Positions 34,901-45,267 of a stretch of 64,000 nt of DNA are shown here, piece by piece. The notes under the pieces are model-generated. The model saw only the letters and a list, made by a program, of their open reading frames with translations, had not been told where the DNA came from and searched no databases. The translations under genes were made by a program, and so were the position numbers. Source of the stretch: Asterias rubens (Eukaryota > Echinodermata > Asteroidea > Forcipulatida > Asteriidae); the NCBI RefSeq assembly GCF_902459465.1, contig NC_047070.1:8110554-8174553 (forward strand). The letters are read 5' to 3'. Positions within the stretch are counted from its first letter, which is position 1; every line of letters starts with the position of its first letter.

Positions 34901-37900
34901 GTTCAACATCTTTGTGAAATTGGGACCTATATAGAAAGGTTTGCGGTAACACCATGTAATGACTATCTCTAATGAGTTGGGGTGGTTCTGAAAAGAACCA
35001 TCGGTTTCAACTCGACGTTTCGATCAGTATGCTCTGATCGCCCACCATGCAAAGTTTAAAATTGGGACCTGTTGATTTATAAATAAAAAAACCTACTCAC
35101 CCCATAAATGCCTCCACTATGAGCTTTTGCACCATCCACAATCTCACACACCAGTTCACCCTCCTTCCCAGAGTACAGGAACAACTGCAGAAAAAAACAG
35201 TCACAAATATGATTCAACTCTGTGAAGCTGCTTTAGCACAAAATGTAGCTAAGCACAATATCATGGTCACAATGATCATTTGGGTACACACCGTTTTCAA
35301 CCACTATGGTCTACAAGGGGTTAAGATCTGGGCCCAATTTCATTAGGCCTGTAAGTAAGCTTGGGTGATATCGATTTATTTTATTCACGATATATCGCCG
35401 ACAATATATCGCGATATTCGATATAATATGTGTAATATGATCGTTTGTATTGTAATGTTTTTACTAATTTCTTGCTACTTTTTTAACTGTTGTGTGTTTT
35501 AAAAAAAACATATTGCTATTTTTCTCATGTTTTTTAATCCTGCATTTTAATGTTTTTCTTAATTGTACAGCGCTTTGAAACAGTGTTAAAAGCGCTTTAT
35601 AAATGCATTTAAGTTAAGTTAAGTTAAGTTAAGTAATTTGACATCATCAGTCTTCAAACTCCCAGTGAAAGTTGTAGAAGAGACAGTCATAGCATAAGAG
35701 AGGTGTTCTAATGACCTATTCTTCTGGTTTTACTCCAAACCTATGGGGGGCAAGATGTCTCAGCTAGGAAATACATCGCGATATTGCGATACTTAATCGA
35801 TATCGCGATTTACCGTGATATACCGCGATATATCGCGATATATCACGATATATCGGGATATATATCGATATTTTGATTAAAACCAAATCGATCCGATATC
35901 AAAATGTTTTCCAAATTAGTATGGTTTCCAAATTAGTATCAAGATATTCGATTAGATCATGGTATCGCCCAAGCTTACCTGTAGGCACGAAAAACTGGCT
36001 AAGCACAGAATAGTTCTGCTTATATTCAAAGTATGGTGTTTCTGATCAGCAGAATGTCGGTTCGAATCCCCAGCCGTGACACTTGTGTCCTTAGGCAACA
36101 CACTTAACCGTTGCTTCGTCCTTTGGATGGGACATTAAGCCGTTGGTCCCTTGTGTTGTGTAACACAGGTAAAAGACCCCAGTGCGCTTATCGAAAAGAG
36201 AAGGGGTTCGCCCCTGTGTTCTTGGCTGGATTGGATGCATATTGCGCCACAGCACCTTGTAAAAAACCTTGCATAAAATACTGCATGTTTCAGAGCTTTG
36301 AGACACCCTTCGGGTGTATAAAGCGCTATATTAATATCGACTATCATTATTATTATTAATGTATGGGTTAATTTTAGTCATCTTACCTTTCCGTCCGATC
36401 CACCGGTTACAAAGAAATTCCCATCAGGAGAAAATCTAACTGTGTTTACAAAGTTGGAGTGCTCCTGGGTATAATAGGAAATAGAACATGCATCAACACA
36501 TTGAAATGAACTGATTCTGCAGAAAATTTGAATCATCAATGTAGTATTTCATTAGTAAATGTGGACCACGGTATCCTGCGAAATGCCCTGCCCTGCAAAC
36601 AGCTACCAGGGCCCAATTTCATAGAGCTGCTAAGCACAAAAATTTGCATAGCATGATATTTCTTCCTTGAAAAAAAACAGGATAACCAACCGAATTTCAA
36701 TTTGTTGCATTTTTTCCTCGATACTGGTGTTCAGCTGTTTGCTTATCCTGAAAATCACGTGGATATTTGGTTGGTAATCCTGTTTATATCAAGGAAGAAA
36801 TTTCATGCTACGCAAATTTTTTGTGCTTAGCAGCTCTATGAAATTGGGCCCAGGGCATAATGTCATGGCTCTGCTTACTGTACAGTAAGCAAGGAAATGG
36901 CACTCAAAGAAGCAGGGAACACCATGCTTACAGGCCTGATACTTCACAGAGGCAACAAAGGCAAATGCCTCCATGCCCCCGGTCATTGCCTTGGTGCCCT
37001 TGAAATGCCCCAGTAGAAATTCAAAACTTTCCTCATAGGGTGCCCTTTACACAGGAGAAAATGCCTCTGGTGCCCTTGCACTTTCAAAAACAAAGTATAC
37101 ACACCTGTGTGTACTTCAAGCATATTTTACAGGTAAGCAAGGAAATTTTGCTTGTGCATATGTGTACTCCACGCTACTAGGCATTCATTGATTACACAGC
37201 AAGCGCAGAAATTTTGTGGTAAGCAGAGCCATGAATCGGGCCCAGTAGGGCTCAAGAAGCCAAGTGTTTCTATTTTATTCAAGCGATTTGAGTACCTTAT
37301 TGATGGAAACATGCGCTGTATTAGATTCCAATCTTACTGTTACAATCAATCCTTATTGTATAGACGATGTGACCTCTGACATCACACGAAAACCATAACA
37401 TGATTCGCGCGCATACCTCCAGGCAAAACCTTTGTGTTTTGGCAGCCAGCTAGAAAGTGTATGCAATCTTACCATGACTACGTGTCTTTTTGCCCGGCGA
37501 AACATGATGTATACAGTGTTTTTTCAACAGAGGGCGGTTTGAATGTAAACGTAGGTCACATCGTCTATAGAGCGTCGTTAATAAAGAGGTCCTGCTTACA
37601 TTAAAGAGTCCCAAGTCTCATCAAATTTGTGTTTCTTAGTTTTGCTGTTCTGTTATAACAACAACTATGCAAAAAGAGGTAACTTGGCCATTCCCAGCGA
37701 TCTTATTGTAACAAGAGTCGACTTTATAATTTAATAGAGGAAATGAAGGATTAAATCAGGAAATAAAAACTAAATTCTTCTTGCTGTTTTAATAATCGCC
37801 AAGGTTATACGGAATAATGCACTCACCCTATACTGATATTTATATTTGAATGGTGGTCCCTCGTAGAAGGTTGCGTACATGTCTTCCGCGCCAGTAACAA

Positions 37901-40900
37901 TGCGGTAAGGGCGCGTTGGCTTGTAGTCGATGGAGTTGATGTCCTTGCCGTGGCCGTCAATTTGACCAACGGAGCTTCCAGAGTCCCACAGAAACACAGC
38001 ACCAAAGCTAAGAGGGATGAGATTGTTTCAGGTTTAGACAAAAATTAGAGACTTTGAAGTCAAGGAAAATGAAATACTTTGGAGAACAGGAAGATGAAAT
38101 ACTGTTTTTTGTGTTGTTTTTTAGGAGAGATTGCCTAACATCACAAGGCCAGGAAGGGCCACTTCAAGGTTAGGGCTACACTTAACTGATTTGTGCTAGT
38201 GAACCAAATCAAAGTTGCATTTCTTAAGGTGATCCCCTGGCTGCGGCTTCCCAGGTTGTATTGTAAACCTTGGATGCCCTGGGGTGGATTTCACAAAGGT
38301 AGTCCTAACTTAGGACTAGTCCTAGGCAATGCTAAGAGATAGGACCAGTCCTAAGTTAGGATGAGTTACTGGTCCTAACTTAGGACCAGTCCTATCACTT
38401 AGCATTGCTTAGGACTAGTCCTAAGTTAAGACTACCTTTGTGAAATCGACCCCTGGCTAATGGTTATATGGCTTTTGACTGGCACCCCCCATCCCCCCCC
38501 CCACCCCGAGAAACGAATTGACTAAAAGGTAGACCACCAATAAGAGCTGGATAGCTCAGTTGGTAGAGAGCCGGTATGTTATTCCTGAGGTCATTGGTTC
38601 AAATCCCACTCCAGTCACTGGGCCATTGAATTTATTCCTTCAATCATCTCAGCTCCCTGGGGAGTATACAGCCTGCACAACAAATATGCGCTACTAAGCT
38701 AAATCGGTCACAGGAACCATTTCTGCCCTCACAGGTACCCACACTCGAACCCACACTGATCAGAATTTTGTTTACAGGATTTAGTTCAATGACGCTTACT
38801 TTTCTCGTCCTTTTCCACAAACGGCAATCCTCTTACTGTCAGGGGACCAGGCGATGTCATTGATTTTCCCTGCAAGTGGCTGGTACTCATACTTCAATAT
38901 GTGCTCCTTCTGGGTGGTGTCCCAAATTCTAATCTTACCCGACACATCTAAGCAAAAACAAAAGAAAAAAGAAACACATGAATACAACAATGCAATATTT
39001 TGATAAGGAAGTACAGGATCTAAAGGCATTGAAATTGTTTACTTTGAGAGAAGGTAAAACAGAGTATTTGTGAACGTTTTAGAGATATGGGTTCATCTAA
39101 TGTTTTGATTTAACTGGACACAGCGTTTATTGTTAGTGCATTTGGCACCTCATTGGTTTATACCGTCACACAAGGATCTTGTGGAAGTCTAGGTGCATTT
39201 GATATTGGGGAAAGGGGGGGGGGGGTGATAACTTATAATGGCAAATCATTGGATACATGCGCTCAACTAACCCTGCCCCTGAGACTCTTTGAAAGAGGTT
39301 ATAATGCAGTACACATCAAGACAAGACAAGACAAGACAAGACAAGACAAGTTATAGCTCTGGCAACATTTGATAATGACCAGGGGGGGGGGATAATGCAA
39401 ATTGTCATACCTCCTGATGCTATGTAGAAACCACTTGGTGCATATTTAGCTACAGATGTCTGCGCTGAATGCTCACTATAAATGTCACATATTCCTGGAT
39501 TCTAGAAGGATTGAAGACAAAAGAATCTTAACCCCAAACGAAGGTAAATTCTAAAGGACCTTTTAACACCAAACCTTGTAACAAAGCAGTGTAAACAATA
39601 GCCTAATAGTACAAACATTTTTAGCAGTGTTGACTCCCTTATCAGCCACAATTACCGAGTTCAAACAATTGAAACATCTAATCAATCAAGTCTAATAATA
39701 TATTGGTTTTAAGCCATTATACACTTTCGGAACAGAAAAAAAGTTAAAGGTCCACAGATTTACAAATAACTTACAGGTACAGGGTTTACAGAAGGTAATG
39801 GTAAAAGACTTCTCTTGAAACATTATTCCATGAAATGCTTTACTTTTTGAGAAAACATTAAAACAATTATCAATTCTCTTTAGCGAGAATTACGGATTTA
39901 TTTTAAACACATGTAATGACACGGCGAAACGTGCGGAAACAAGGGTGGGTTTTCCCGTTATTTTCTCCCGACTCCGATGACCGATTGAGCCGTAATTTTC
40001 ACAGGTTTCTTGTTTTATAATATAAGTTGTGATACACGAAGTGTGGGCCTTTGGACAATACTGTTTACCGAAAGTGTCCAATGGCTTTAAAGGCAGTGGA
40101 CAGTATTGGTAATTACTCAAAATGATTATTATCATATAACCTTTCTTGATTGCGAGTAATGGGGAGAGGTTGATAGTTTGCAACATTGTGAGAAACAGAT
40201 ACCTCTGAAGTGACGTAGTTTTCGAGACGCCACAAATTCGCAAGAATCAATTTAGAAAGTTTCTGTGCTCAACTACTGTGAAACTTTCCCAGTGAAAAAA
40301 GAGCTGTGACATTATATATATTCGCTTGGCACGAAGCATTCGTAGGAAGAATAATAATAATAATAGTACTTGGTTCTTATTAGTGCTTTATCACATCTCT
40401 AGGGGCATATCAAAGGGCTCAGTATTTTTTCCTGGAAGGTATACATGTGGAGCTACGTTTTTGAAGTATGAGACCTAAAAGCACAATGTTATGGTTTACA
40501 AGGTGCTGTCAAACCAGGAACACTGGAGCGAACCCCTTCTCTTTTTGATAAATGCACTGGGTTCATTTACATGCGTTACAAAACACACAGGACCAATGAC
40601 TTTACGTCCCATCCAAAGGACGAAGCAATGGTTAAGTGTCTTGCTTTAAATTTAAAAGTGACTGGCAAACGAGCTCACACTCTACTGAACAGAAACACCA
40701 GAGTTGAATTCGGTGCTCTAAAGGAACACGTTGCCTTGGTTTGGACGAGTTGGTCTATAAAAAGCGTTTTTAACCGTTTTTTATGAAATGCATATGAGTA
40801 GTAAGATGTTTTAAAAGTAGAACACAATGATCCACACAAGTTTGCCTCGAGATTGCAGGGTTTTCCTTTTACTTTGCGAACTAACACGGTCGGCCTTTTA

Positions 40901-42107
40901 TGGGAGTAAAAAATTTGACTCCCATAAATGGCCGACCGTGTTAGTCGACGAGGTTAAAGGAAAACCGTGCAATTTCGAGGCATGTTTGTGTGGATCATTG
41001 TATTCTACTTTTACAACATCTTTCTACCCATATGCATTTCATAAAAAACAGTTACAAACGCTTTTCAAAGACCAACTCGACCGATCCAAGGCAGCGTGTT
41101 CCTTTAATCGCTCAGCCCCCGACACTTCCAATGAAGTATGAACTGAGCGTAACACTGCCAATATCCTCTCAAGGGTCAAGATTGATTTTTAGAAACTCAC
41201 CTCAATATCTCTGATAAAAATATTGTTGTCATGGGCGTAGAGGAAGTTCTTCCCTTTGGGATCTCCTCCAAGGACCAGAGAAGTGGCACGTTCCGTCTTC
41301 GGTAAACTTGGCAATATGGCTTCTGATGAACGGGGAAAAAAATAATGACAACACAGAGAATGATAAAAATTAAATCATTCCATTAATATTGCTATAACCA
41401 TAGCAATATTAATGGAATGATTTAATTTTTATTGGGTATTTGGGTCTTTAAAAAAGTGAAATTTAAATTAGGAAATCCTGAACAAACTGTTGACAAAGTG
41501 TCAGAAATATAATGGCTAAAATCACATAAGAACTGCGCCAAAGTTTACTTATTATAAAAGTTGTGTACTTTTACTGTTTGTGCTACTTGAGCAAGTTGCA
41601 GCAATGCATAACCCAAAACCTCTAGCTGCGAAGGAGGGTTACAAAATATTTAGGTAAAGAAAGGTATTCCAACTTGAAAATTGTTTATATTTGGCCTTTG
41701 ACAGTCACTTTTAATTCTAAAGGCTTGCTGTAGCTGCGGAAAATACTGATTTCGGAAGGTTTCCATATGGCGTCACCACTTTTTCATTCGATATGAAATA
41801 ATATAGTATCTAATTTACCTCAATGAGATATCCCTTTTAGAAAAAATCATCTAGAAACCATACCAATAAAGTACATTGGAAACAAACTCTTTCCAAAATC
41901 ATGTACCACCAGCCATTTCATCAAGAGAACCAAGAAATAGTGTAGACACCAGTGACCACCATCCATGGCCATGTACACCGACTTTGTTCCAAAACACTTC
42001 CGGGATTAAATTTCTACCATAACTTCGATATATTGGGGAAAACCATGTATACAAATCTCAAATAACACTTCCAAATGATACTCACTTTTCTCAGGAGAGA
42101 ACGGCAT
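25985..42107 (-). CDS. WDR1: WDR1 / AIP1, actin-interacting protein 1, 13 exons, C-terminus missing in gap
   Basis: WDR1 works with ADF/cofilin to disassemble actin filaments in the cytoplasm; it is built of two seven-bladed WD-repeat propellers. Exons in gene order: 42086-42107 (ATG at 42107), 41201-41322, 39411-39501, 38800-38947, 37827-38007, 36387-36464, 35101-35184, 31979-32070, 30844-30985, 29510-29591, 28546-28699, 27400-27481, 25985-26092. They sum to 1386 nt, 462 codons, and all phases agree. Recognisable stretches are [70 protein letters not shown] and [18 protein letters not shown], collinear with vertebrate WDR1 (about 606 residues). The last 140 to 150 residues are not in the window. 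Eleven introns are GT-AG; the one between the tenth and eleventh exons is AT-AC. Exon order is complete from the start codon, so the gene is probably intact in the animal. Confidence 0.97.
27204..27358. repeat. 65-bp-arm foldback next to a WDR1 exon
   Basis: TTCAATGGGAGACTTTGG and GGTGGCAGCAGACTTACCAG on the left are matched by the complement (CTGGTAAGTCTGCTGCCACC, GTCTCCCATTGAA) on the right. A loop of about 30 bp centred on GAGCATGCGC separates them. It ends 42 bp from the exon at 27400. Confidence 0.85.
27500..28545. other. WDR1 intron with repeat fragments
   Basis: A fragment with AGGCCTGTATACTT (duplicated around 27546-27575) and GGCAACAAGG belongs to the same family as 36930-37110. GGGCCCGATTTCATGGCTCT at 28317 starts another known repeat. 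No exon. Confidence 0.5.
28700..29509 (-). other. U12-type AT-AC intron of WDR1
   Basis: On the minus strand the intron begins ATATCCTTT (29509 to 29501), the consensus 5' splice site of U12-dependent AT-AC introns. It contains TTCCTTAAC (28718 to 28710), the U12 branch-site consensus, about 11 bases before the 3' end, and ends in AC (28701-28700). Splicing C|TG restores Leu and keeps the frame into LNWDVETGD, the expected Trp-Asp position of the WD repeat. No nearby GT-AG pair keeps the frame. The intron is 810 nt long and also carries a 90-bp tandem repeat. Confidence 0.92.
29223..29422. repeat. Two copies of a 90-bp tandem repeat inside the AT-AC intron
   Basis: CAATGGTCAAACAGTAGGAG begins at 29251 and again at 29341, with one or two differences between the units. 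TTATCATTCAAAATCATTT bounds the units. Confidence 0.9.
29870..30550. repeat. Foldback element carrying a 167-bp tandem repeat
   Basis: The word GAGTAGAGGTAAGCTGTAAA starts near 30051, 30218 and 30384, with nearly identical units in between (ATTCCCCGGGACC, GGCCGGCCCTTTTACACTGT). The outer ends are inverted: AAAAGCCCTCTTCACACGAC with CAGTGTGAAAAGGCCT. A (TAA)n tract follows. GC content is higher than in the flanks. It lies in a WDR1 intron. Confidence 0.8.
31372..31499. mobile_element. GGCCGTGT foldback MITE, copy 2
   Basis: It has the same ends and inner arms as the copy at 7230-7337 (GAATTGGCGACTTCGGCTAC, CGCCAATTCGGACACGGCC). It lies in a WDR1 intron. Confidence 0.85.
31586..31850. mobile_element. 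Foldback element, CCCTTTCCACATGACAG ends
   Basis: Left CACATGACAGCCATTTTAGC then AGGGGTCC is matched by right GGGACACCTGCTAAATCACT and GTCATGTG. It is related to 1258-1400. Confidence 0.7.
32205..32570. mobile_element. GGGCCCAATTTCAT-family foldback element
   Basis: It starts GGGCCAAATTTCATAAAACC and ends TTTATGAAATTGGGCCC. The interior has the family words GCTAAGCACAGAATAGT and the complement of GCTTAGCAG. It is one of at least eight copies in the window (also 34380-34565, 34580-34762, 36607-36852 and 50281-50600). Confidence 0.75.
32995..34170. repeat. Tandem repeat of ~540 bp: two copies with a foldback insertion, one without
   Basis: The word ACTAGTTTTCATTCAATCTT occurs at about 33010 and 33558, and ACTAGTATTCATTCAATCTA at about 34104. 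In the first two copies it is followed by a ~400-bp foldback (ends GCCATTTG..GTTAGATTTGAA and TTCAAATCTAAC..ATGGCT). In the third, AATCT runs straight into TTGAGAGGAAATAAGGATAC, which in the second copy lies after the foldback. The flank AACACATTCCTTGCA recurs in all three. Confidence 0.8.
34380..34930. repeat. Two to three adjacent GGGCCCAATTTCAT-family elements
   Basis: Termini GCCAATTTCATAGAGCTGCT, CTATGAAACTGAGCCCA, GGCCGAATTTCATAGAG, TTTATGAAATTTGGCCC and GTGAAATTGGGACC mark successive or overlapping copies in a WDR1 intron. Confidence 0.65.
35356..35977. mobile_element. 622-bp terminal-inverted-repeat element with ATATCGCGATA interior, nested in another repeat
   Basis: The termini TAAGCTTGGGTGATATCGAT and GTATCGCCCAAGCTTA are inverted. 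They are flanked by an 8-bp near-identical target duplication, CCTGTAAG at 35348-35355 and CCTGTAGG at 35978-35985. The target is a GGGCCCAATTTCAT-family repeat that continues on both sides. Eight-base duplications fit hAT-type integration. The interior holds many ATATCGCGATAT and ATATCACGATAT words near the right end, a GCGCTTTATAAATGC retroposon tail and a (TTAAG)n run. No transposase is encoded. Confidence 0.75.
36020..36360 (+). mobile_element. tRNA-derived SINE copy
   Basis: GGTTCGAATCCCCAGCCGTG is B-box-like and is followed by GCTTCGTCCTTTGGATGGGA. Then come AAGAGAAGGGGTTCGCCCC, AGACACCCTTCGGGTGTATA and AAGCGCTATATTAATATCGA, with an ATT-repeat tail. A partial reverse copy lies at 40490-40670. 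It sits in the intron next to the WDR1 exon at 36387. Confidence 0.75.
36605..37250. repeat. Cluster of three repeat families
   Basis: A near-palindromic GGGCCCAATTTCATAGAGCT element occupies 36607-36852. It is followed by a TAATGTCATGGCTCTGCTTA element that ends AGCAGAGCCATGAATCGGGC near 37241. Inside the latter is a fragment with AGGCCTGATACTTCACAGAG. Confidence 0.7.
37359..37570. mobile_element. 210-bp TIR element, TATAGACGATGTGACCT ends
   Basis: The 17-bp perfect terminal inverted repeats TATAGACGATGTGACCT and AGGTCACATCGTCTATA enclose about 175 bp without an ORF. It is a likely MITE in a WDR1 intron. Confidence 0.8.
38279..38456. mobile_element. Almost perfect 178-bp palindrome, GATTTCACAAAGGTAGTC family
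   Basis: The left arm (GGTGGATTTCACAAAGGTAG, then TCCTAACTTAGGACTAGTCC) and the right arm are complementary over about 80 bp each with few mismatches. They meet near ACTGGTCC. Being so well kept, this copy is probably young; the copy at 10789-10957 is degraded. Confidence 0.9.
38546..38620 (+). repeat. tRNA-like retroposon head
   Basis: CTGGATAGCTCAGTTGGTAG (A box) and GGTTCAAATCCCACTCCAG (B box) are correctly spaced, and CTGGA and TCCAG can pair as an acceptor stem. The anticodon arm is poor, so a SINE remnant is more likely than a tRNA gene. Confidence 0.6.
39300..39352. repeat. (AAGAC)n microsatellite
   Basis: About seven AAGAC units lie in a row. G runs (GGGGGGGGGG) lie nearby at 39215 and 39382. 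Confidence 0.9.
39707..40089. mobile_element. Foldback element, AAGCCATT..CACTTTCGG family, copy 1
   Basis: It begins TAAGCCATTATACACTTTCG and ends CCGAAAGTGTCCAATGGCTT. A closely related copy lies at 44701-45079 (shared ACATTATTCCATGA or ATATTATTCCATGA, and CACGGCGAAACG). It lies in a WDR1 intron and is directly followed by a partial AAAGGCAGTGGACA element. Confidence 0.8.
40719..41107. mobile_element. Long foldback element, CACGTTGCCTTGG family, in WDR1 intron 2
   Basis: Ends GGAACACGTTGCCTTGG and CCAAGGCAGCGTGTTCC, with the central palindrome GACTCCCATAAATGGCCGAC. It ends 94 bp from the exon at 41201. Confidence 0.85.
41365..41430. repeat. Perfect 31-bp hairpin with 4-base loop
   Basis: Arms 41365-41395 and 41400-41430 are exactly complementary around the loop AACC. 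It lies in WDR1 intron 1, about 40 bp from the exon that ends at 41322. Confidence 0.95.
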
Positions 42108-42564
42108 CTTCACACCTGTGTTTTTCAGCACAACTTCCAAACGAAATACACAATTATTTAACAAACCAAAACAAAACTCATCCGTGCTTTACTCACTGAG
42201 TGCATGCACAGTCGACTGCCGTCACACATACCGCCCATCCTCTTCTTACATGGACCGTAGTTACACGTGTTTCAATACAGGCGGACAGACTACCGTAGCG
42301 GCAGAAACCAGACTTGTATTATCAATTCAAATCGAGGCTCCAAATATGGAAACTAGTAATGTCCAAATAAGGAAAGCGTAAGTTGTAGCTCCGCCCATGC
42401 CTCTCTCAGTCAGTGATTCAATCAATTTGCTCAGTCTTTGTTGATGATTCGAAGAAAACAGATGATGGGGAGTTATTTTGGAAGTTGTGATGTTTTTTTC
42501 CCAGACCTCTTTATTTGTGTTTATGTGCGCATGGAGGAATAAATATGTGCGTCAGTCTGTCTTG

Positions 42565-42660
42565 AAGGATTGGGGGGGGGGGGGGGGGGGGCTTTACGGC
42601 GTGTCGTAGCAGCCCAGTGGTGCAATCTAGGGAGTCTGGCGGGGGGGGGGGGGGGGTGAT
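42565..42660 (+). repeat. Two poly-G tracts
   Basis: Runs of about 20 G near 42571-42590 and about 15 G near 42641-42655. Both could form G-quadruplexes and are error-prone in sequencing. Confidence 0.9.
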
Positions 42661-43038
42661 GTGCCGCCCCCCTCTCAGAAGTTTGGGGATTTCAGGCCTA
42701 TTTTCAAGCCATTTGGTGCACCTTTTTGTTTAACCCAATAACTTTGAATACTTACACTTTTCAGAAAGATTTGCGATCATCACTCACGTTACGTCACACT
42801 ACGTGGGGGCTCCCATTTTGTATAGCCGCTTTGTTGCGGCATATAACAAATCATCACCACATAATGATTTCAACGTATTGTAAATTTGTAATTGTATGCA
42901 GAATCGTTCAAGTTTCAAAAGATTGGGGTTGGGGCCCTTATTGTAGATCGATAATATTACGAAAAAAATCAAAACATTTACAAATATCAAAACTTCATTT
43001 AAATGAAAAAACAAAAAGCATTAAATAAAGCATCCCGT

Positions 43039-44056
43039 TAAAGGCAGTGGACACTATTTGTACTTGTCAAAGACTAGCCTTCACAGTTGGTGTATCTCAA
43101 AATATGCATACAATAACAAACCAGTGAAAATTTGAGCTCAATCGGTCATCGAAGTTGCGAGATAATAATGAAAGAAAAAACACCCTTGTCACACAAAGTT
43201 GTGTTCGTTTAGATGGTTGATTTCGAGACCTCAAGTTCTAAATTTGAGGTCTCTAAATCAAATTCGAGGAAAACTACTTCTTTCTCAAAAACTATGGCAC
43301 TTCAGAGGGAGAAAGAAACCAAGAAAGGTTTTATGCTACCAATAGTGTCCACTGCCTTTAAAAATACACATTTCGAAAAAATCACAAAAAACATTGAGAT
43401 GCACAAAATACGAGCAACAATAGATTAAAATTACTTTATTTTGTTTAACTCTTTTTACCTCAACCAATTATAAATCTCTTTTACACAATTATTAATTCTT
43501 GTTTTTTTACTGGCAAATCGCTTTATAGATCAAGCCAATAAACACAATTTATATATTTTCACTTCCGCATTACTTTACTTTTTTATTTATTGAGTTTAAT
43601 TATATGGCTTCATCTTCACTCTCCGTGCAGTTTACAAAAAAGGTGTATACACAAAATTAATTAATTCTAAGAGACACTGGACACCTTCGGTAATAATATT
43701 GTCAAAACCTGTCTCCTCACTTGGTGTATCTCAACTTATGCACAAAATAACAAGCCTGCGTGAAAATAAATGTAAACTCAAACGTCGTTGCGAGATTATA
43801 ATGGAAGAAACAACACCCTTGTCTCACGAAGATGTGTTCTTTCAGATGCTTGATTTCGGGACCTCAAAATCTAATTCTGATGTCTCGAAATCAAATTCTT
43901 TGAAAATTACTCAAGAAGACTCCGTTGCTACAGAGGGAGCCGTTTCTCACAATGTTTTATTGTTACCAAGTAGGTTGATTTATATACTTGTTACCCACTC
44001 AGTTATTTTTTTATTATTTTTTTATTATTACCAAAAGTGTCCAGAGCCTTTAAAGA
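43039..44056. mobile_element. Two AAAGGCAGTGGACA-family foldback elements (unit A)
   Basis: The first (43039-43361) has ends TAAAGGCAGTGGACACTATT and AATAGTGTCCACTGCCTTTA. The second (43668-44055) has ends GACACTGGACACCTTCGGTA and CCAAAAGTGTCCAGAGCCTT. The second is a diverged subfamily. They are shared with unit B at 57362-57703 and 58013-58276. Confidence 0.8.
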
Positions 44057-44383
44057 GATCAAGTTTACATTTGAATGGAAACGAGACATCTTCCCAAGAT
44101 AAGGGTTTTATCATAAAGTTTTAATCTATAGTTTGTTTAACCAATTCAACTTTTATCTGTCGAACTTTATATCTATATGTTATCTGTTTGTCTGGGCTAC
44201 GAATGAGAACTATGGTTTTTCTCAGAAACTGTACAAGTCTTAAATGTTTGTTTGTAATACACTAATACTAATAGCCCCACCATTATACTAATTTTGTTTT
44301 TTTACCGATATAAAACCGATGTGTTTTAGTAGTGTATACTTAGTATTTACCCGAGCTCTGTGGAAACAAATCACTGGCATGCT

Positions 44384-44454
44384 ACTCGGGTGGGATTCGA
44401 ACCCACGACCCTTGCAATTCTAGAGCAGTGTCTTACCAACTAGACTACCGAGGT
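44384..44454 (-). repeat. tRNA-like sequence (SINE head)
   Basis: The minus strand has a D-arm-like TAGTCTAGTTGGTAAGAC and a perfect T arm, GTGGGTTCGAATCCCAC. The acceptor strands CCTCGG and CCGAG mostly pair. The anticodon stem is weak and no CCA-type gene context is present, so this is scored as a tRNA-derived repeat. Confidence 0.55.
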
Positions 44455-44700
44455 TGCCCGGTAGCTAGAGGCAGTTCGAATCCTATGTTTAGCAGCGGGT
44501 ACTGCGAACGATTTAACATCTAAGCCCCACAATACTTCGAAAAACAATAAGATTTAAGAAAGGGAACAAAAAGGAAACAAATACATGGGAAAGCTAACAA
44601 TAATGTCAAACTTATGCCTATTATGAAGGCCCTTTTCGCTTACATGTATATTGTCGGCACTGATTCTAAAGATACAGGGACATTCTAAGGCCGAACCTTT

Positions 44701-45079
44701 TTAAAGCCATTGGACCCTTTCGGTTCAGAGAAAAAAAAAAAAAAAAGTTCACAGATTTACAAACAACTTACAGGGTTTACAGAAGGCATTGGTGAAAGAC
44801 TTCTCTTGAAATATTATTCCATGAAGTGCTTTACTTTTTGAGAAAACAGCAAAACAATATAAATTCTCGTTAACGAGAATTACGGATTTATTTTAAACAC
44901 ATGTCATGACACGGCGAAACGCGCGGAAACAAGGGTGGGTTTTTCCGTTGTTTTCTCCCGACTCCGATGACCGATTGAGCCTAAATTTTCACAGGTTTGT
45001 TATTTGATATAGAAGTTGTGGTACACGAAAGTGTGGGCCTTGGACAACACTGTTTACCGAAAGGGTCCAATGGCTTTAA
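44701..45079. mobile_element. Foldback element, AAGCCATTGGACCC family, copy 2
   Basis: Ends TTAAAGCCATTGGACCCTTT and AAGGGTCCAATGGCTTTAA. It is related to 39707-40089. It is absent from unit B, within the 2.1-kb deleted segment. Confidence 0.8.
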
Positions 45080-45267
45080 TGTACGTTTGTAACCGACCGA
45101 CTCTAAAAATCTACCGTTCATACATCTACTTTTAATTAATAAAATGATAATTGTAAACTGAAAATAACATGAACATCGGTAATCATTTTAAAAAGTACAA
45201 AGTTTTAATTTCCAATCAAATAAAGAGTTTAGGGACGCGGTGAAGGCCTATAGGATTTTACTTGTAT

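Noticed and set aside
38546-38620. Functional tRNA gene on the + strand
   Set aside because: A and B boxes are present but the anticodon arm does not fold; a SINE remnant is more likely.
42726-43028. 100-codon ORF present in both duplication units
   Set aside because: It is conserved only because the DNA is recently duplicated; the composition is not protein-like and its end lies in AT-rich DNA.
44384-44454. Functional tRNA gene
   Set aside because: The T arm is perfect but the anticodon stem is weak, and similar pieces are dispersed as repeats.
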